64,000 bases of DNA from Flavobacterium sp. K5-23 (GTDB lineage: Bacteria; Bacteroidota; Bacteroidia; Flavobacteriales; Flavobacteriaceae): the NCBI RefSeq assembly GCF_023278045.1, contig NZ_CP056783.1, forward strand, positions 3,426,878 through 3,490,877, read 5' to 3'. The notes beneath the pieces were generated by a model. That model had not been told where the DNA came from. It saw only the letters and a list, made by a program, of their open reading frames with translations, and did not search any database. The position numbers and the translations under genes were made by a program. This document shows positions 36,662 through 45,447 of this stretch, in pieces. The stretch's first letter is position 1. Every line of letters begins with the position of its first letter.

Positions 36662-37570
36662 TTATTTATCCGAAAGTATAATTGGGGCACCACCTTTACC
36701 ATTCATAAAAATAATTTTAGTGTTTGGTGAAGCCGCCAATTCTTTTTGGGCTTTTATAGTTTCATATTGCAATTGCTTATCCGTTAGTCCCGTAGAAATA
36801 ATTCTTTGATAATCAGCAATACCTTGTGCTTCTACTCTTTTACGTTCTGCTTCTTGTTTTTCTTTTTGCAAAACAAATTGCATTTTTTGCGCATCTTGTT
36901 CAGCGTTTATTTTACTTTCAATTGTAGTTTTTACTGATGCCGGAAGATTTATATTCCTAATCAACAATTGTTCTAAAATCAAACCTCTTCTTTTAAAATC
37001 AGCTTCAATACTTTTAAAAATTCGATCTTGAAATTCATTTCTTTTTGTCGAATACAAAGCAACTGCATCATAATAAACAGCATTGTCACGAATACGTGTA
37101 CGAGTTACTGGTCGCACAATTTTATCTGAATAACTGATTCCAATTTGTTTAAAAATCATAGGTGCATCGTTTGATGAAACACGGTAAAGTACAGTTAAGT
37201 CAATTACCACTTCCAGGCCGTCATTAGACAAAACCCTAATAGCATCATCTCCTTCTTGTGCTCCTTCACTTTGTGCGGCTGACATCGTATAATTTTGTGT
37301 TTGAACATCAAAAATAGTTACATCCAACAGTGGATTAATCACATGCAAACCACTTTCAAGAATATCTGGCTGTACATTCCCATAAAGTGATTTCACACCT
37401 ACTTTCCCAGCATCAATTTGCTGAAAAGTCGAAGAAAAAACTCCTAGAACAATTAACAATGTCCCAATGATTTTAATCGTTTGAGAAAATTTAGAAAATT
37501 GATTTACGTTGTTTTTTAATGTGAAGCTCATAATCAACATGAGTATTCCCAAAATAATAAATACTATCAT
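36662..37570 (-). CDS. Prohibitin/SPFH domain membrane protein
   Basis: An N-terminal membrane anchor (MIVFIILGILMLIMSF) and a second hydrophobic stretch (IKIIGTLLIVLGVF) precede an SPFH domain (AGKVGVKSLYGNVQPDILESGLHVINPL, VDLTVLYRV, IVRPVTRTRIRDNAVYY). A coiled-coil tail rich in Lys, Glu and Gln follows (AQKMQFVLQKEKQEAERKR). Prohibitin-like proteins form large membrane rings and often regulate membrane proteases. The ATG at 37570 is preferred to a TTG at 37600; it gives 302 residues. The MATE gene lies 80 bases upstream, so the two may share a transcript. Confidence 0.88.
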   Translation of the reverse strand: MIVFIILGILMLIMSFTLKNNVNQFSKFSQTIKIIGTLLIVLGVFSSTFQQIDAGKVGVKSLYGNVQPDILESGLHVINPLLDVTIFDVQTQNYTMSAAQSEGAQEGDDAIRVLSNDGLEVVIDLTVLYRVSSNDAPMIFKQIGISYSDKIVRPVTRTRIRDNAVYYDAVALYSTKRNEFQDRIFKSIEADFKRRGLILEQLLIRNINLPASVKTTIESKINAEQDAQKMQFVLQKEKQEAERKRVEAQGIADYQRIISTGLTDKQLQYETIKAQKELAASPNTKIIFMNGKGGAPIILSDK

Positions 37571-37649
37571 TTTTTTTTTATTTAGAGGTTTTCTAATCAA
37601 TTAGACAACAAACTCAATTAGAAGTTACATTGTGAGAATAACTATATTT

Positions 37650-39038
37650 TTATGGCTTTTCTAAAGCTAACTTCCGAGTCAATCGTGCAAAGCGAATATA
37701 CAAAAATATAGCTGCAGTCGTCAATCCTCCTAAAAGTCCTATCCAAATCCCCACTGCTCCCATAGAAGTATATTTTCCTAAATAAAATGAAATAGGAAAT
37801 CCCACTACCCAGTAAGCAATAAAGGTAATGTACATGGGGATTTTCACATCCTGAAGTCCTCTTAAAGCGCCTAAAACAACGACTTGAATCCCATCTGAAA
37901 CCTGGAATACAGCCGCAACCAAAAGTAACTTTGCAGTGATTATTATGATTTCTTGGTTATCTATCGCCTGCTTAGCATCTGACATATTTAAAAACAAATG
38001 AGGCAAGTAATTATGAAAAACAACGAATATAACACCAAAAAACACTTCCAGAATTATCGCTAACAAGAAGATCGATCTCGCAACTACAATAAGATGTTTG
38101 TAATTTTGTAACCCTTTTTGATTGCTAACTCTAATCATTGCAGTAACATTCAATCCCATTGCTACCATAAATGTAGATGATGCTAGGGTAAGCGCAATCT
38201 GATTAGCCGCCTGACTGTTTTTCCCAAGTGATCCTGAAAGCCATATAGCAGCTGTAAACAAAGTCACTTCAAATAACATTTGCATAGCAGAAGGAAAACC
38301 AAGATCAATAATTTTCTTTAGAACCGATTTTTTAATTTCCTTAAAACTAAAATCCTTAAAGTAATCTTTAAAGTAATCTTTAAAAGATTCATTGTAACGC
38401 AAAAGCAAATCCATAAAAACCACCATCATTATTCTTGAAATAACAGTTCCTAATGCGGCACCCATCACACCTAATTTTGGAAAAAACCATATTCCGTAAA
38501 TCAAAACGTAATTAAAAAAAACGTGAACTACGTTTGCCAATAAAATAGCATACATAGAATATTTAGTTTTGGACAAACCGTCAGCAAATTGCTTATAGCC
38601 TTGATAAATAACAACGGGAATAAGTGAAAAAGCAACCCAGTCAATATATGGCGCCGCCAGAGCAACAACTTCCTCCGGTTGATGCATCATATACATTAAC
38701 TCTTTAGACATTACAGTTAATAAAAACAATGCAATTCCTAAAACAGTACACAATAACAAACCATGGTGAAATATAGAACGTATTTTTTTATCATCTTGCT
38801 CCGCATCGGCTTCTGCAGTTAAAGGAGTAATTGCAGTAGAAAAGCCTATTCCTATTGATAATGCAATAAAAATAAAACTGTTCCCTAAAGAAACAGCAGC
38901 TAACTCAGTAGAACCAAGGTTACCAACCATAAAATTATCGACAATGCCAATAAGGGTATGCCCCAACATTCCCAATATCACAGGAAAAGCCAGTCTTAAA
39001 TTATAGGAAAACTCGTTTGTATAGGCAGAAATATTCAC
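37650..39038 (-). CDS. MATE family efflux transporter (NorM-like)
   Basis: This 462-residue polytopic protein has twelve hydrophobic segments arranged as two MatE repeats. RLAFPVILGMLGHTLIGIVDNFMVGNLGSTELAAVSLGNS is the canonical first-repeat start, with the Asp after GIV, and LGFPSAMQMLFEVTLF opens the second half. MATE proteins expel cationic drugs or metabolites using sodium or proton gradients. The start is GTG at 39038; a TACCTTTG -7 element lies 20 bases upstream. The gene heads a run with the prohibitin-like and two small genes. Confidence 0.9.
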   Translation of the reverse strand: MNISAYTNEFSYNLRLAFPVILGMLGHTLIGIVDNFMVGNLGSTELAAVSLGNSFIFIALSIGIGFSTAITPLTAEADAEQDDKKIRSIFHHGLLLCTVLGIALFLLTVMSKELMYMMHQPEEVVALAAPYIDWVAFSLIPVVIYQGYKQFADGLSKTKYSMYAILLANVVHVFFNYVLIYGIWFFPKLGVMGAALGTVISRIMMVVFMDLLLRYNESFKDYFKDYFKDFSFKEIKKSVLKKIIDLGFPSAMQMLFEVTLFTAAIWLSGSLGKNSQAANQIALTLASSTFMVAMGLNVTAMIRVSNQKGLQNYKHLIVVARSIFLLAIILEVFFGVIFVVFHNYLPHLFLNMSDAKQAIDNQEIIIITAKLLLVAAVFQVSDGIQVVVLGALRGLQDVKIPMYITFIAYWVVGFPISFYLGKYTSMGAVGIWIGLLGGLTTAAIFLYIRFARLTRKLALEKP

Positions 39039-39057
39039 TTCACTTTTTTTAAGTTCG

Positions 39058-39065
39058 CAAAGGTA
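39058..39065 (-). promoter_or_regulatory. Candidate -7 element for the MATE operon
   Basis: TACCTTTG on the minus strand exactly fits TAnnTTTG, 19 bases before the GTG start; no good -33 TTG is visible. Confidence 0.45.
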
Positions 39066-39195
39066 AGTAGAAGCATTTGATTGTCCCTGTAATAATCAAT
39101 TAATAAGCACAAATCTTTTATGCTTTTTTTATCGATTCAAGATATTATGTAACAAAATCAAATAATTCTATAACATTTCAAGAACACACTCGATA

Positions 39196-39203
39196 TAAAT
39201 TTG
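39196..39203 (+). promoter_or_regulatory. Candidate -7 element for the small barrel gene
   Basis: TAAATTTG fits TAnnTTTG and would give a leader of about 50 bases before the ATG at 39263. A -33 TTG is not apparent. Confidence 0.35.
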
Positions 39204-39262
39204 CAGCAGTCATCAACACAAAAAATTTGATCACGATGACTTTAAAAATAAAACCCCGATTT

Positions 39263-39814
39263 ATGAAAACGACAACAAAAATTAAAACACTACTTGTATT
39301 AGCAATCTCAACATTCTTTGCTAATACATCATCAGCACAAGACAACACTACAGCAAAAAATTACGATCAAGGATTTCGTTTGGGTGTTGGTTTGAACGCA
39401 GGATATGCTATAAATGACCCATATAAATTGGCTTTAGGAGCTGATGCAAGATTACAATATGATTTATCAAAAAGATACTCATTAACATTAACTACAGGTT
39501 TCACAAATTTATTTGTTAGTAAAGCTGACGGAAGTGATTTAGGATTTATCCCTGCAAAAGCTGGTTTTAAAGCTTTCATCTGGAATGATCAATTTTATGT
39601 TATGGGAGAAGCTGGTGCTGCCTTTGCAGTAACTAATGACTATAATAAAACGTCATTCTTAATGGCGCCAAGTATTGGTTATGCAACAAAATACATTGAT
39701 GTTTCATTGCGTTACGAGCACTATTCTGATTTCACAAAATTTAACAACAATGGAACTGTTGGAAAAGGAATTGGACAAGTTGGAGTACGTTTAGCTTATG
39801 GTTTCCAACTATAA
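39263..39814 (+). CDS. Small outer-membrane beta-barrel protein
   Basis: The ATG at 39263 is chosen because it gives a proper signal peptide (MKTTTKIKTLLVLAIS, cleavage after NTSSA); the frame runs back to a TTG at 39227. The mature 158 residues alternate polar and hydrophobic residues in eight or so strands (FRLGVGLNAGYA, YSLTLTTGFTNLF, QFYVMGEAGAAFAV, YIDVSLRYEHYSDF) and end in AYGFQL, as for OmpA/OmpW-like eight-stranded barrels. No peptidoglycan-binding domain follows. Function unknown. It is monocistronic with its own terminator. Confidence 0.75.
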   Translation: MKTTTKIKTLLVLAISTFFANTSSAQDNTTAKNYDQGFRLGVGLNAGYAINDPYKLALGADARLQYDLSKRYSLTLTTGFTNLFVSKADGSDLGFIPAKAGFKAFIWNDQFYVMGEAGAAFAVTNDYNKTSFLMAPSIGYATKYIDVSLRYEHYSDFTKFNNNGTVGKGIGQVGVRLAYGFQL

Positions 39815-39836
39815 ATTAAAAAAATTGAATTAGTAG

Positions 39837-39873
39837 AAAAGGCTCTGATAACTCAGAGCCTTTTTGTTTTTTT
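39837..39873 (+). terminator. Terminator of the small barrel gene
   Basis: AAAAGGCTCTGA pairs with TCAGAGCCTTTT around a TAAC loop, followed by a T-rich stretch. It may also act for the convergent peroxidase gene. Confidence 0.85.
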
Positions 39874-39890
39874 ATATGAATTAAAATATA

Positions 39891-41663
39891 TTATTTTTCT
39901 CTAATTAGATCCGTAAGGGTCCTCATAAAAACAGTAAGCTGTTTTTTCTCTAAGGATGTTAAATTTAATTTATCTGTTGGCAATGTCTGATTATCCAGTT
40001 TAAAACCAAGCCCTTCTCCTCCTGCCTCATTATAAAAATCGATTACTTCCTCTAGCGTTTTAAATACCCCATTGTGCATATATGGTGCCGTTAATTCTAC
40101 ATTTCTTATAGTTGGAGTTTTAAATGAATATTTATGAATAGCCGCTTTAGTAATAGCATACTTTCCTAAGTCAACATCAAGTACATTGTTCTTATTAGGC
40201 ACTCCTAACACTTCACTTTCTGATCGATCAAAATGTGGAGGAACGGTTCCGTTAATTAACGGAATAAAGTGGCAGCTCGCACATTTTGCCTTACCTGAGA
40301 AAAGATTAAAACCTGCTTTTTCATCAGCCGTAAAAGTAAGCTCCCCACGCATATATCGATCAAACTTAGAGTCGTAATTACTCAGTGATCGGATATAAGA
40401 ACCCAAAGCATTTTTTATAGCAAAGGCATTAATCCCATTGGCAGGAAAAGCATTTTTAAAACGGGCAACATAATCTTTATTGGTTTTGATTTTTAACGCA
40501 GCTGCTTCCATATCCCCATGCATTTCTTGTTTATTAGTAATTACCGCAACCGCTTGATCTTCGAGATAGTTGACTTTAGAATCTGCAAAAAAAGCACGTT
40601 GAAAAGCTATGTTTTTAAGTGTAGGTGTATTTCTTTCTACAAATGCATTTCCGTCAAATGAAACTGCTTTTTCCATTCCGTCAGTAAATGCTTTATCAGC
40701 ATGATGGCAAGAGGCACAAGAGCGACTATTATCTCCAGACAAAACGGGATCTTTAAATAATAACTTTCCTAAAGCTATTTTCTCCGGCGTTGTTTTATAG
40801 TCCGGAAAACCTGAAAAAGCCTCTGGATCAAAAACCTCCTTATCAAATAATGTTTGTGCAGTTGTACGCAATCCTCGAACTTCTTTAAAAACAGGAATCC
40901 CCAACTTCATTTGCGCTTGATACAAACTCCTACTCAATGGATTGGCAGTATTAAGAATAAAGGAAGCCCGATCGAAACTGTCAAAATCAGTATTACGCTT
41001 TAAGGATTTAATTCCGTCTTCAATGGTTTTCAAAACTAATGTTGCTGTTCTATCCTTCTTATTTTCTGCGTAAACCTTAAAGTATTTCTGAATACTTTGT
41101 AACGCCGGGATTGCTTCGGCAATAGAATTTTTAGCAATAGGAGAATCAAAACCTGTGATTCCTAACGTCATAATTCTAAAAACCTCTAAACGCATAGCGT
41201 CAAAAACATGTGCGTCGGTTAGTGTGTTTGTCGCTGCTGTTTTTTGAATGCGTTTTAAATTAGCATTAAGAATTCCTATTTGCTTTAAAAGTTCGTCTTT
41301 AGATTGTTTCTCATAAACAGGAAACAGCAATTCTTCGATTACTTGAAACCCTTCTGGAGCAATTACCTTTCCATCATTCTCTTCAAATTCAGGAATTGCG
41401 GGACCATTTACTGCCTTAGCAACCGAAGGGAAATAATACTCCGTAAGCATTTCAATACCTTTGTAGTTTTGATGAGTTTTTAAAAATTGACTCTGAAGCT
41501 TTAGCGGACTTTGATTAGTAACTATTGCAGTTTGCAACTGATCTACATCTTGAATTAAATGCTGAATATCCGCTTTAAACAGGATATTAATTTCTTGTGA
41601 TTTTTCTTTTTTCTGACAAGAAAATAAAAAAATCAATAAGAATAAGGAAAAATATTTTTTCAT
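39891..41663 (-). CDS. Di-haem cytochrome c peroxidase-like lipoprotein with imelysin-like N-terminal region
   Basis: The lipobox LFSC places the lipidated Cys at residue 16. Residues about 25-270 are helical and contain EGFQVIEELLFPV at 104-116, which resembles the GxHxxE core of imelysin (M75) proteins, with Gln in place of His. Residues about 290-590 form a MauG/CcpA-type di-haem domain with CASCH at 316-320 and CASCH at 461-465, plus conserved RNTPTLKN and TPTIRNVELTAPYMHNG. By family it would sit in the envelope and use electrons from cytochromes to reduce peroxide or to oxidise a substrate. It lies 94 bases after the PhoX-like gene on the same strand and is probably cotranscribed. Confidence 0.8.
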   Translation of the reverse strand: MKKYFSLFLLIFLFSCQKKEKSQEINILFKADIQHLIQDVDQLQTAIVTNQSPLKLQSQFLKTHQNYKGIEMLTEYYFPSVAKAVNGPAIPEFEENDGKVIAPEGFQVIEELLFPVYEKQSKDELLKQIGILNANLKRIQKTAATNTLTDAHVFDAMRLEVFRIMTLGITGFDSPIAKNSIAEAIPALQSIQKYFKVYAENKKDRTATLVLKTIEDGIKSLKRNTDFDSFDRASFILNTANPLSRSLYQAQMKLGIPVFKEVRGLRTTAQTLFDKEVFDPEAFSGFPDYKTTPEKIALGKLLFKDPVLSGDNSRSCASCHHADKAFTDGMEKAVSFDGNAFVERNTPTLKNIAFQRAFFADSKVNYLEDQAVAVITNKQEMHGDMEAAALKIKTNKDYVARFKNAFPANGINAFAIKNALGSYIRSLSNYDSKFDRYMRGELTFTADEKAGFNLFSGKAKCASCHFIPLINGTVPPHFDRSESEVLGVPNKNNVLDVDLGKYAITKAAIHKYSFKTPTIRNVELTAPYMHNGVFKTLEEVIDFYNEAGGEGLGFKLDNQTLPTDKLNLTSLEKKQLTVFMRTLTDLIREK

Positions 41664-41756
41664 GATAATTTGAAAAGTAATGATAATTTGAAAGCCAAAA
41701 GCCCCGATTCCAACTAAGAAACCGTAGGCTTTTTAAAATTTATTTTTTTTTAATAA

Positions 41757-43199
41757 TTATCTGGCTAATCCTTTGATTAATACAATTTGGCTTGCTTGAT
41801 TTTCATTAGGACGACCTGTCCCTCCATCAACCCCTTTGTATTTATCCCCTGTCCAAGTATGTGGCTGAACACTTAATAAAAAAGTGTCTTCAACTCCTAA
41901 TTGATCTGACACGTCAATCATAGCGCCGTACTCCCAATCTCCAAAAGCAGAAATTCCTCCCACATTATATTTTGCAGCGTCAGCAGCAGTACGACGGTGA
42001 TCTAATTCTACAACTACTTTCAACTGTTTAGTGACGATATTATATTGATAGATGTAAGCATCATGTGTTTCGTCTCCGTATCCATTAGCGTCTTCCTGAA
42101 CATACACATAGTTTTTAGTCACACATATATTATCAGGATTCTGAAATTTCCCTGCAATACCATTACGATCATCCCCATCAAGTATCACCTGTAAAGTTCC
42201 TGAAAGTGGATTAACCGCGTCTAAATTTAATTTATAAACTCTTCCGTATTTCGTTCTTGAAGCATCCGCATTGTTACCTGTTGTATTTTGACCTGTAACA
42301 TTAAAATAGATTTCCCTGTCAGCTGCTTGCCCGCCTTTACGGTAATCCAAATCCTCAACTCTACCAAATTTAATCGCTTTTAGCGTATTAACCGAAGCAT
42401 TGATTTGAGCACCTGTCATTGTAGTATGATTGTCAATCTTCACAAAAGAAACGGCATAACCCTGATTAGAAACCATATCTTTTTCTCTTTGATTGCCATC
42501 GTTTCTTTTCATCATGTACAAAGATCCATTTGCCAAATCTCCCACTGTATTTGACACATACATAAAAACCTGTCCCCCATTGGTTCCTGAATCGTCATCC
42601 CCAATTACAACCACCGTTTTCCCGGCAAATGCAGTGGCTTTTAAAGGCAATGCATTTTCTGCACTCAAACGCCCTAATCCAGGTAATTCCTTGGACACAT
42701 TTGCTGAGCCTATATCTCCATAAGGATTTAATCCATGGGTACGAGATTCCTGACCTGATTCCCCACAGGTTAAATAAAGCGGCCCAAAACCGTGCTCAGC
42801 AGGTGTTGCCATAGTAGCCCCGCACAATCTCCAAGTACCACCATTAGAATTCAATAAATATTCTCCTTTTACAGGTTTGAAGGTTTTGTCTAAGGTAACT
42901 CTTGAAACTGCAAAGTTGTCTTCATGGTTCACTAAAAAAGTAAAAGTACCATCAGTGTTTTTTAACAAACCCGTTCCATCAGCAGATCCTCCGAAAACAA
43001 AATTTGGGCTGGCAGCCAAAACATCATCGGACGTAATTAAAGAATAAAGCTCAAGGTTTTCAAAACCTGCTTGTTTTTTTAATAAAACTGGTGTTGAAGA
43101 TTGATTTGATAAAACCACATCGGTTTTAACTGAAGTTTCATCATTGTTACATGATAGTAAAGTGACAAAAAAAAGCACTGGAATAATAATTCTTTTCAT
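41757..43199 (-). CDS. PhoX-like (DUF839) phosphatase-family lipoprotein
   Basis: The ATG at 43199 gives a lipoprotein signal with lipobox LLSC (Cys17); the longer frame to 43253 is rejected. The 480-residue body shows PhoX-type landmarks. RLCGATMATPAEHGFGPLYLTCGES parallels the PhoX C-x-G-x-x-TP-x-G-x-x-LTC-E segment that carries the iron-bridging Cys. FVLVNHEDNF-like and FQNPDNICVTKNYVYVQED segments correspond to later beta-propeller blades. PhoX enzymes are calcium- and iron-dependent phosphomonoesterases, usually Tat-exported; here the export is Sec/Lol-type. Activity is inferred, not certain. It is followed by the di-haem peroxidase gene, with PPK2 upstream. Confidence 0.65.
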   Translation of the reverse strand: MKRIIIPVLFFVTLLSCNNDETSVKTDVVLSNQSSTPVLLKKQAGFENLELYSLITSDDVLAASPNFVFGGSADGTGLLKNTDGTFTFLVNHEDNFAVSRVTLDKTFKPVKGEYLLNSNGGTWRLCGATMATPAEHGFGPLYLTCGESGQESRTHGLNPYGDIGSANVSKELPGLGRLSAENALPLKATAFAGKTVVVIGDDDSGTNGGQVFMYVSNTVGDLANGSLYMMKRNDGNQREKDMVSNQGYAVSFVKIDNHTTMTGAQINASVNTLKAIKFGRVEDLDYRKGGQAADREIYFNVTGQNTTGNNADASRTKYGRVYKLNLDAVNPLSGTLQVILDGDDRNGIAGKFQNPDNICVTKNYVYVQEDANGYGDETHDAYIYQYNIVTKQLKVVVELDHRRTAADAAKYNVGGISAFGDWEYGAMIDVSDQLGVEDTFLLSVQPHTWTGDKYKGVDGGTGRPNENQASQIVLIKGLAR

Positions 43200-43385
43200 T
43201 TTTGGTTGTTGTTTTAATTCGAAGCAAAGAAACACTCCTAATTTAAATACCAAATGAATAGAACATTAACAAAACATAAAGAGTTTTCCGAGTTTCCAGA
43301 TTTAAGAAACATTAAATTTACATCCTAACTTTATACTAACAATAGGATATAATAGAACTAACAATAATCAAAATAAGCTGTCGTT

Positions 43386-44267
43386 CTAATTTTCCTTAGC
43401 CAGTTTATCTTTATACATAGCAAAATTAATTTTTACCTTTTCGTCAAGTGTTGGCTCTTTAATATCAGTATGTTTTTGCATCTCTTCCCAGATGATTTTG
43501 GCGACAATATATCGAGCCACATCCTTATCGTCTGAAGGAATAATGTACCAAGGCGCATTTTCGGTGGCAGTATTATTTATTGCTTCTTCGTAAAATTTCA
43601 TATAATCACCCCATCGGTCCCGTTCTTTTAAATCTCCCGCCGAAAATTTCCAATGATGCTCCTCATTTTCCAGTCTTCGAAGCAAGCGTTTGCGCTGCTC
43701 CTCTTTACTCATATGAAAATAAAATTTCATAATAATTGTTCCGTTCTGAGTGACGTGCTTTTCAAAATTATTGATTTGAACCATCCTATCATCCCAGAAT
43801 TTAGACGAAATATCCTCTACTGATTCAATACCTGGTAAATTCTCATTCAAGATGTACTCTGGGTGCACACGCGTCACTAAAACATTCTCGTAATGTGTTC
43901 TGTTAAAAATGGCAAACTTCCCTTTTTCTGGCAAAGCCAAATAATGTCTCCATAAATAATCGTGTTCTAATTCCGTTGAACTTGGCGTTTTAAAACTATG
44001 TACAACGACCCCACGTGGATTAAATTCTTTAAAAACTTCTCGAATCAAACTGTCCTTGCCCGAAGTATCCATTCCCTGTAAACAAATCAACACGCCATAT
44101 CTATTGTGTGCATACATTACATCCTGAAACTCACTCAACTTATCACGAACATTGTCTAATTTATCCTCTTTATCATCATCGCTAGCATTAATATTGAGAT
44201 TAGTAGGGATTTTAGCTAATTCAATTTTGCCTACTACTTTAAAATCATCTGGGTTTATTGATTTCAT
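43386..44267 (-). CDS. Polyphosphate kinase 2 family protein
   Basis: The 293-residue P-loop kinase has GVLICLQGMDTSGKDSLIREVF (Walker A GMDTSGKD at 65-72), GVVVHSFKTPSSTELEHDYLWRHY, FNRTHYENVLVTRVHPE (Walker B region near 121) and the lid LRRLENEEHHWKFS. These are characteristic of PPK2, which transfers phosphate between polyphosphate and nucleotides. Subclass and direction cannot be fixed by eye. Upstream there is a TATATTTG -7-like element (44293-44300). It is separated from the PhoX-like gene by about 190 bases, so a shared transcript is uncertain. Confidence 0.9.
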   Translation of the reverse strand: MKSINPDDFKVVGKIELAKIPTNLNINASDDDKEDKLDNVRDKLSEFQDVMYAHNRYGVLICLQGMDTSGKDSLIREVFKEFNPRGVVVHSFKTPSSTELEHDYLWRHYLALPEKGKFAIFNRTHYENVLVTRVHPEYILNENLPGIESVEDISSKFWDDRMVQINNFEKHVTQNGTIIMKFYFHMSKEEQRKRLLRRLENEEHHWKFSAGDLKERDRWGDYMKFYEEAINNTATENAPWYIIPSDDKDVARYIVAKIIWEEMQKHTDIKEPTLDEKVKINFAMYKDKLAKEN

Positions 44268-44292
44268 AAGAAATAATTTATCTTTATAAACT

Positions 44293-44300
44293 CAAATATA
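44293..44300 (-). promoter_or_regulatory. Candidate -7 element for the PPK2 gene
   Basis: TATATTTG on the minus strand fits TAnnTTTG, 26 bases before the PPK2 start; no matching -33 TTG. Confidence 0.35.
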
Positions 44301-44310
44301 ATAAATAATT

Positions 44311-44420
44311 AGGATTAATCCTGATGAATTTCAGGAGCTCCTTCCGGCTATCCGCTGCAATCTTTTTAGCTGTAAAAACAGCTAAAAAGGATTTCCACTT
44401 TTATCCGGGCTAGGGCATCC
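44311..44420 (-). repeat. Structured intergenic repeat (copy 1)
   Basis: This occupies the middle of the 315-base gene-free gap 44268-44582. It holds a perfect 12-bp hairpin (CTTTTTAGCTGT 44362-44373, AAAA loop, complement 44378-44389) flanked by GGAGCTCCTTCCGGCTATCCGC on one side and TATCCGGGCTAGGGC on the other. On the minus strand the blocks TAGCCC, ATCCT, AGAT and GCGGATAGCCGGAAG recur in order in the element at 50571-50699. The rest of the gap shows no gene. From memory, elements of this type are dispersed in Flavobacterium genomes. Confidence 0.55.
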
Positions 44421-44582
44421 ATTTGCATAATTATATTTATGAAAAATTTCACACTCGAATTATTATTTAAAATTTTAGAATACATTAGTCTGAACACGAT
44501 GAAAATCAATTTTGTCCAAAAAATCAGCAGTAAACAGAAATTTACAAATTGACTATAGAAAAAAACTTAAAAAATCAATAAA

Positions 44583-45299
44583 ATGACTGACTTAAAAAAC
44601 AAAAATGCGCTGATCACTGGAGCCGGAAAAGGAATTGGAAAAGCGATTGCTTTAGCTTTGGCAAAAGAAGGCGTAAACGTAATATTGCTTGCCAGAACTC
44701 AAGAGGAAATCGATAATGTAGCTGCAAAAGCGCGTTCGTTAAGAGTAAAAGCATTAGCAGTAACTGCTGATGTTGCCGATATTAATTCTGTGAATTCTGC
44801 CGTTGAGAAAGCATTAGCCGAATTTGGAACCATTGATATTTTAATAAACAATGCCGGAATTGCCGCTTTTGGGAAATTCTTAGAATTAGAACCCGCTGCT
44901 TGGGAACGCATCATTCAGGTTAATTTAATGGGAACCTATTATATGACTCGCGCCGTTTTACCTAATATGATTGAAAGACAAACAGGAGACATCATCAATA
45001 TTTCATCAACTGCAGGATTAAGCGGAAACGCTTTAACAAGTGCTTATAGCGCTTCTAAATTTGCCGTTTTAGGATTGACAGAATCGTTGATGCAAGAAGT
45101 ACGCAAACATAATATTCGAGTAACAGCATTAACACCAAGTACAGTTGCTACTGATATGGCCAAAGATTTAAAGCTGACCGATGGAAATCCTGATAAAGTA
45201 ATGCAAGCGGAAGATATGGCCGAATTAATTATCGCCCAGTTAAAACTAAACCGACGTGTTTTTATCAAAAGCAGCAGTATCTGGTCAACAAACCCTTAA
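44583..45299 (+). CDS. Short-chain dehydrogenase/reductase (FabG-like)
   Basis: This classical SDR of 238 residues has the NADP-binding TGAGKGIG at 12-19, NNAG at 89-92, the catalytic Ser at about 141-142 (INISSTAG), and Tyr155 and Lys159 in AYSASK. Many flavobacterial relatives are labelled 3-oxoacyl-ACP reductase, but fatty-acid genes are not nearby, so the substrate is open. The gene is monocistronic. It follows the structured repeat and converges on mtaB across a 19-bp inverted repeat that could act as a terminator. Confidence 0.88.
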   Translation: MTDLKNKNALITGAGKGIGKAIALALAKEGVNVILLARTQEEIDNVAAKARSLRVKALAVTADVADINSVNSAVEKALAEFGTIDILINNAGIAAFGKFLELEPAAWERIIQVNLMGTYYMTRAVLPNMIERQTGDIINISSTAGLSGNALTSAYSASKFAVLGLTESLMQEVRKHNIRVTALTPSTVATDMAKDLKLTDGNPDKVMQAEDMAELIIAQLKLNRRVFIKSSSIWSTNP

Positions 45300-45351
45300 G
45301 AATAGTCGAAAGTCAAAAGTCTTAAAGTCGAACGGCCAATCTCAAATATAA

Positions 45352-45415
45352 AAACCATTAAGAGATTAAGAAAATTAAGCGTAAAACTTAATGAAACTTA
45401 ATCTCTTAATGGTTT
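45352..45415. repeat. Perfect 19-bp inverted repeat between convergent genes
   Basis: AAACCATTAAGAGATTAAG (45352-45370) and its exact complement (45397-45415) flank a 26-base spacer between the SDR and mtaB stops. A 17/18 match to its right arm occurs again at 47462-47479. It may be a dispersed repeat or a long terminator-like hairpin. Confidence 0.55.
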
Positions 45416-45447
45416 ATAAAACTCTTATGACTTATATGTTAAACAAT

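Noticed and set aside
41690..41735. Terminator between the PhoX-like and peroxidase genes
   Set aside because: The AAAAGCC/GGCTTTT pairing has a long loop and weak stem; not convincing.
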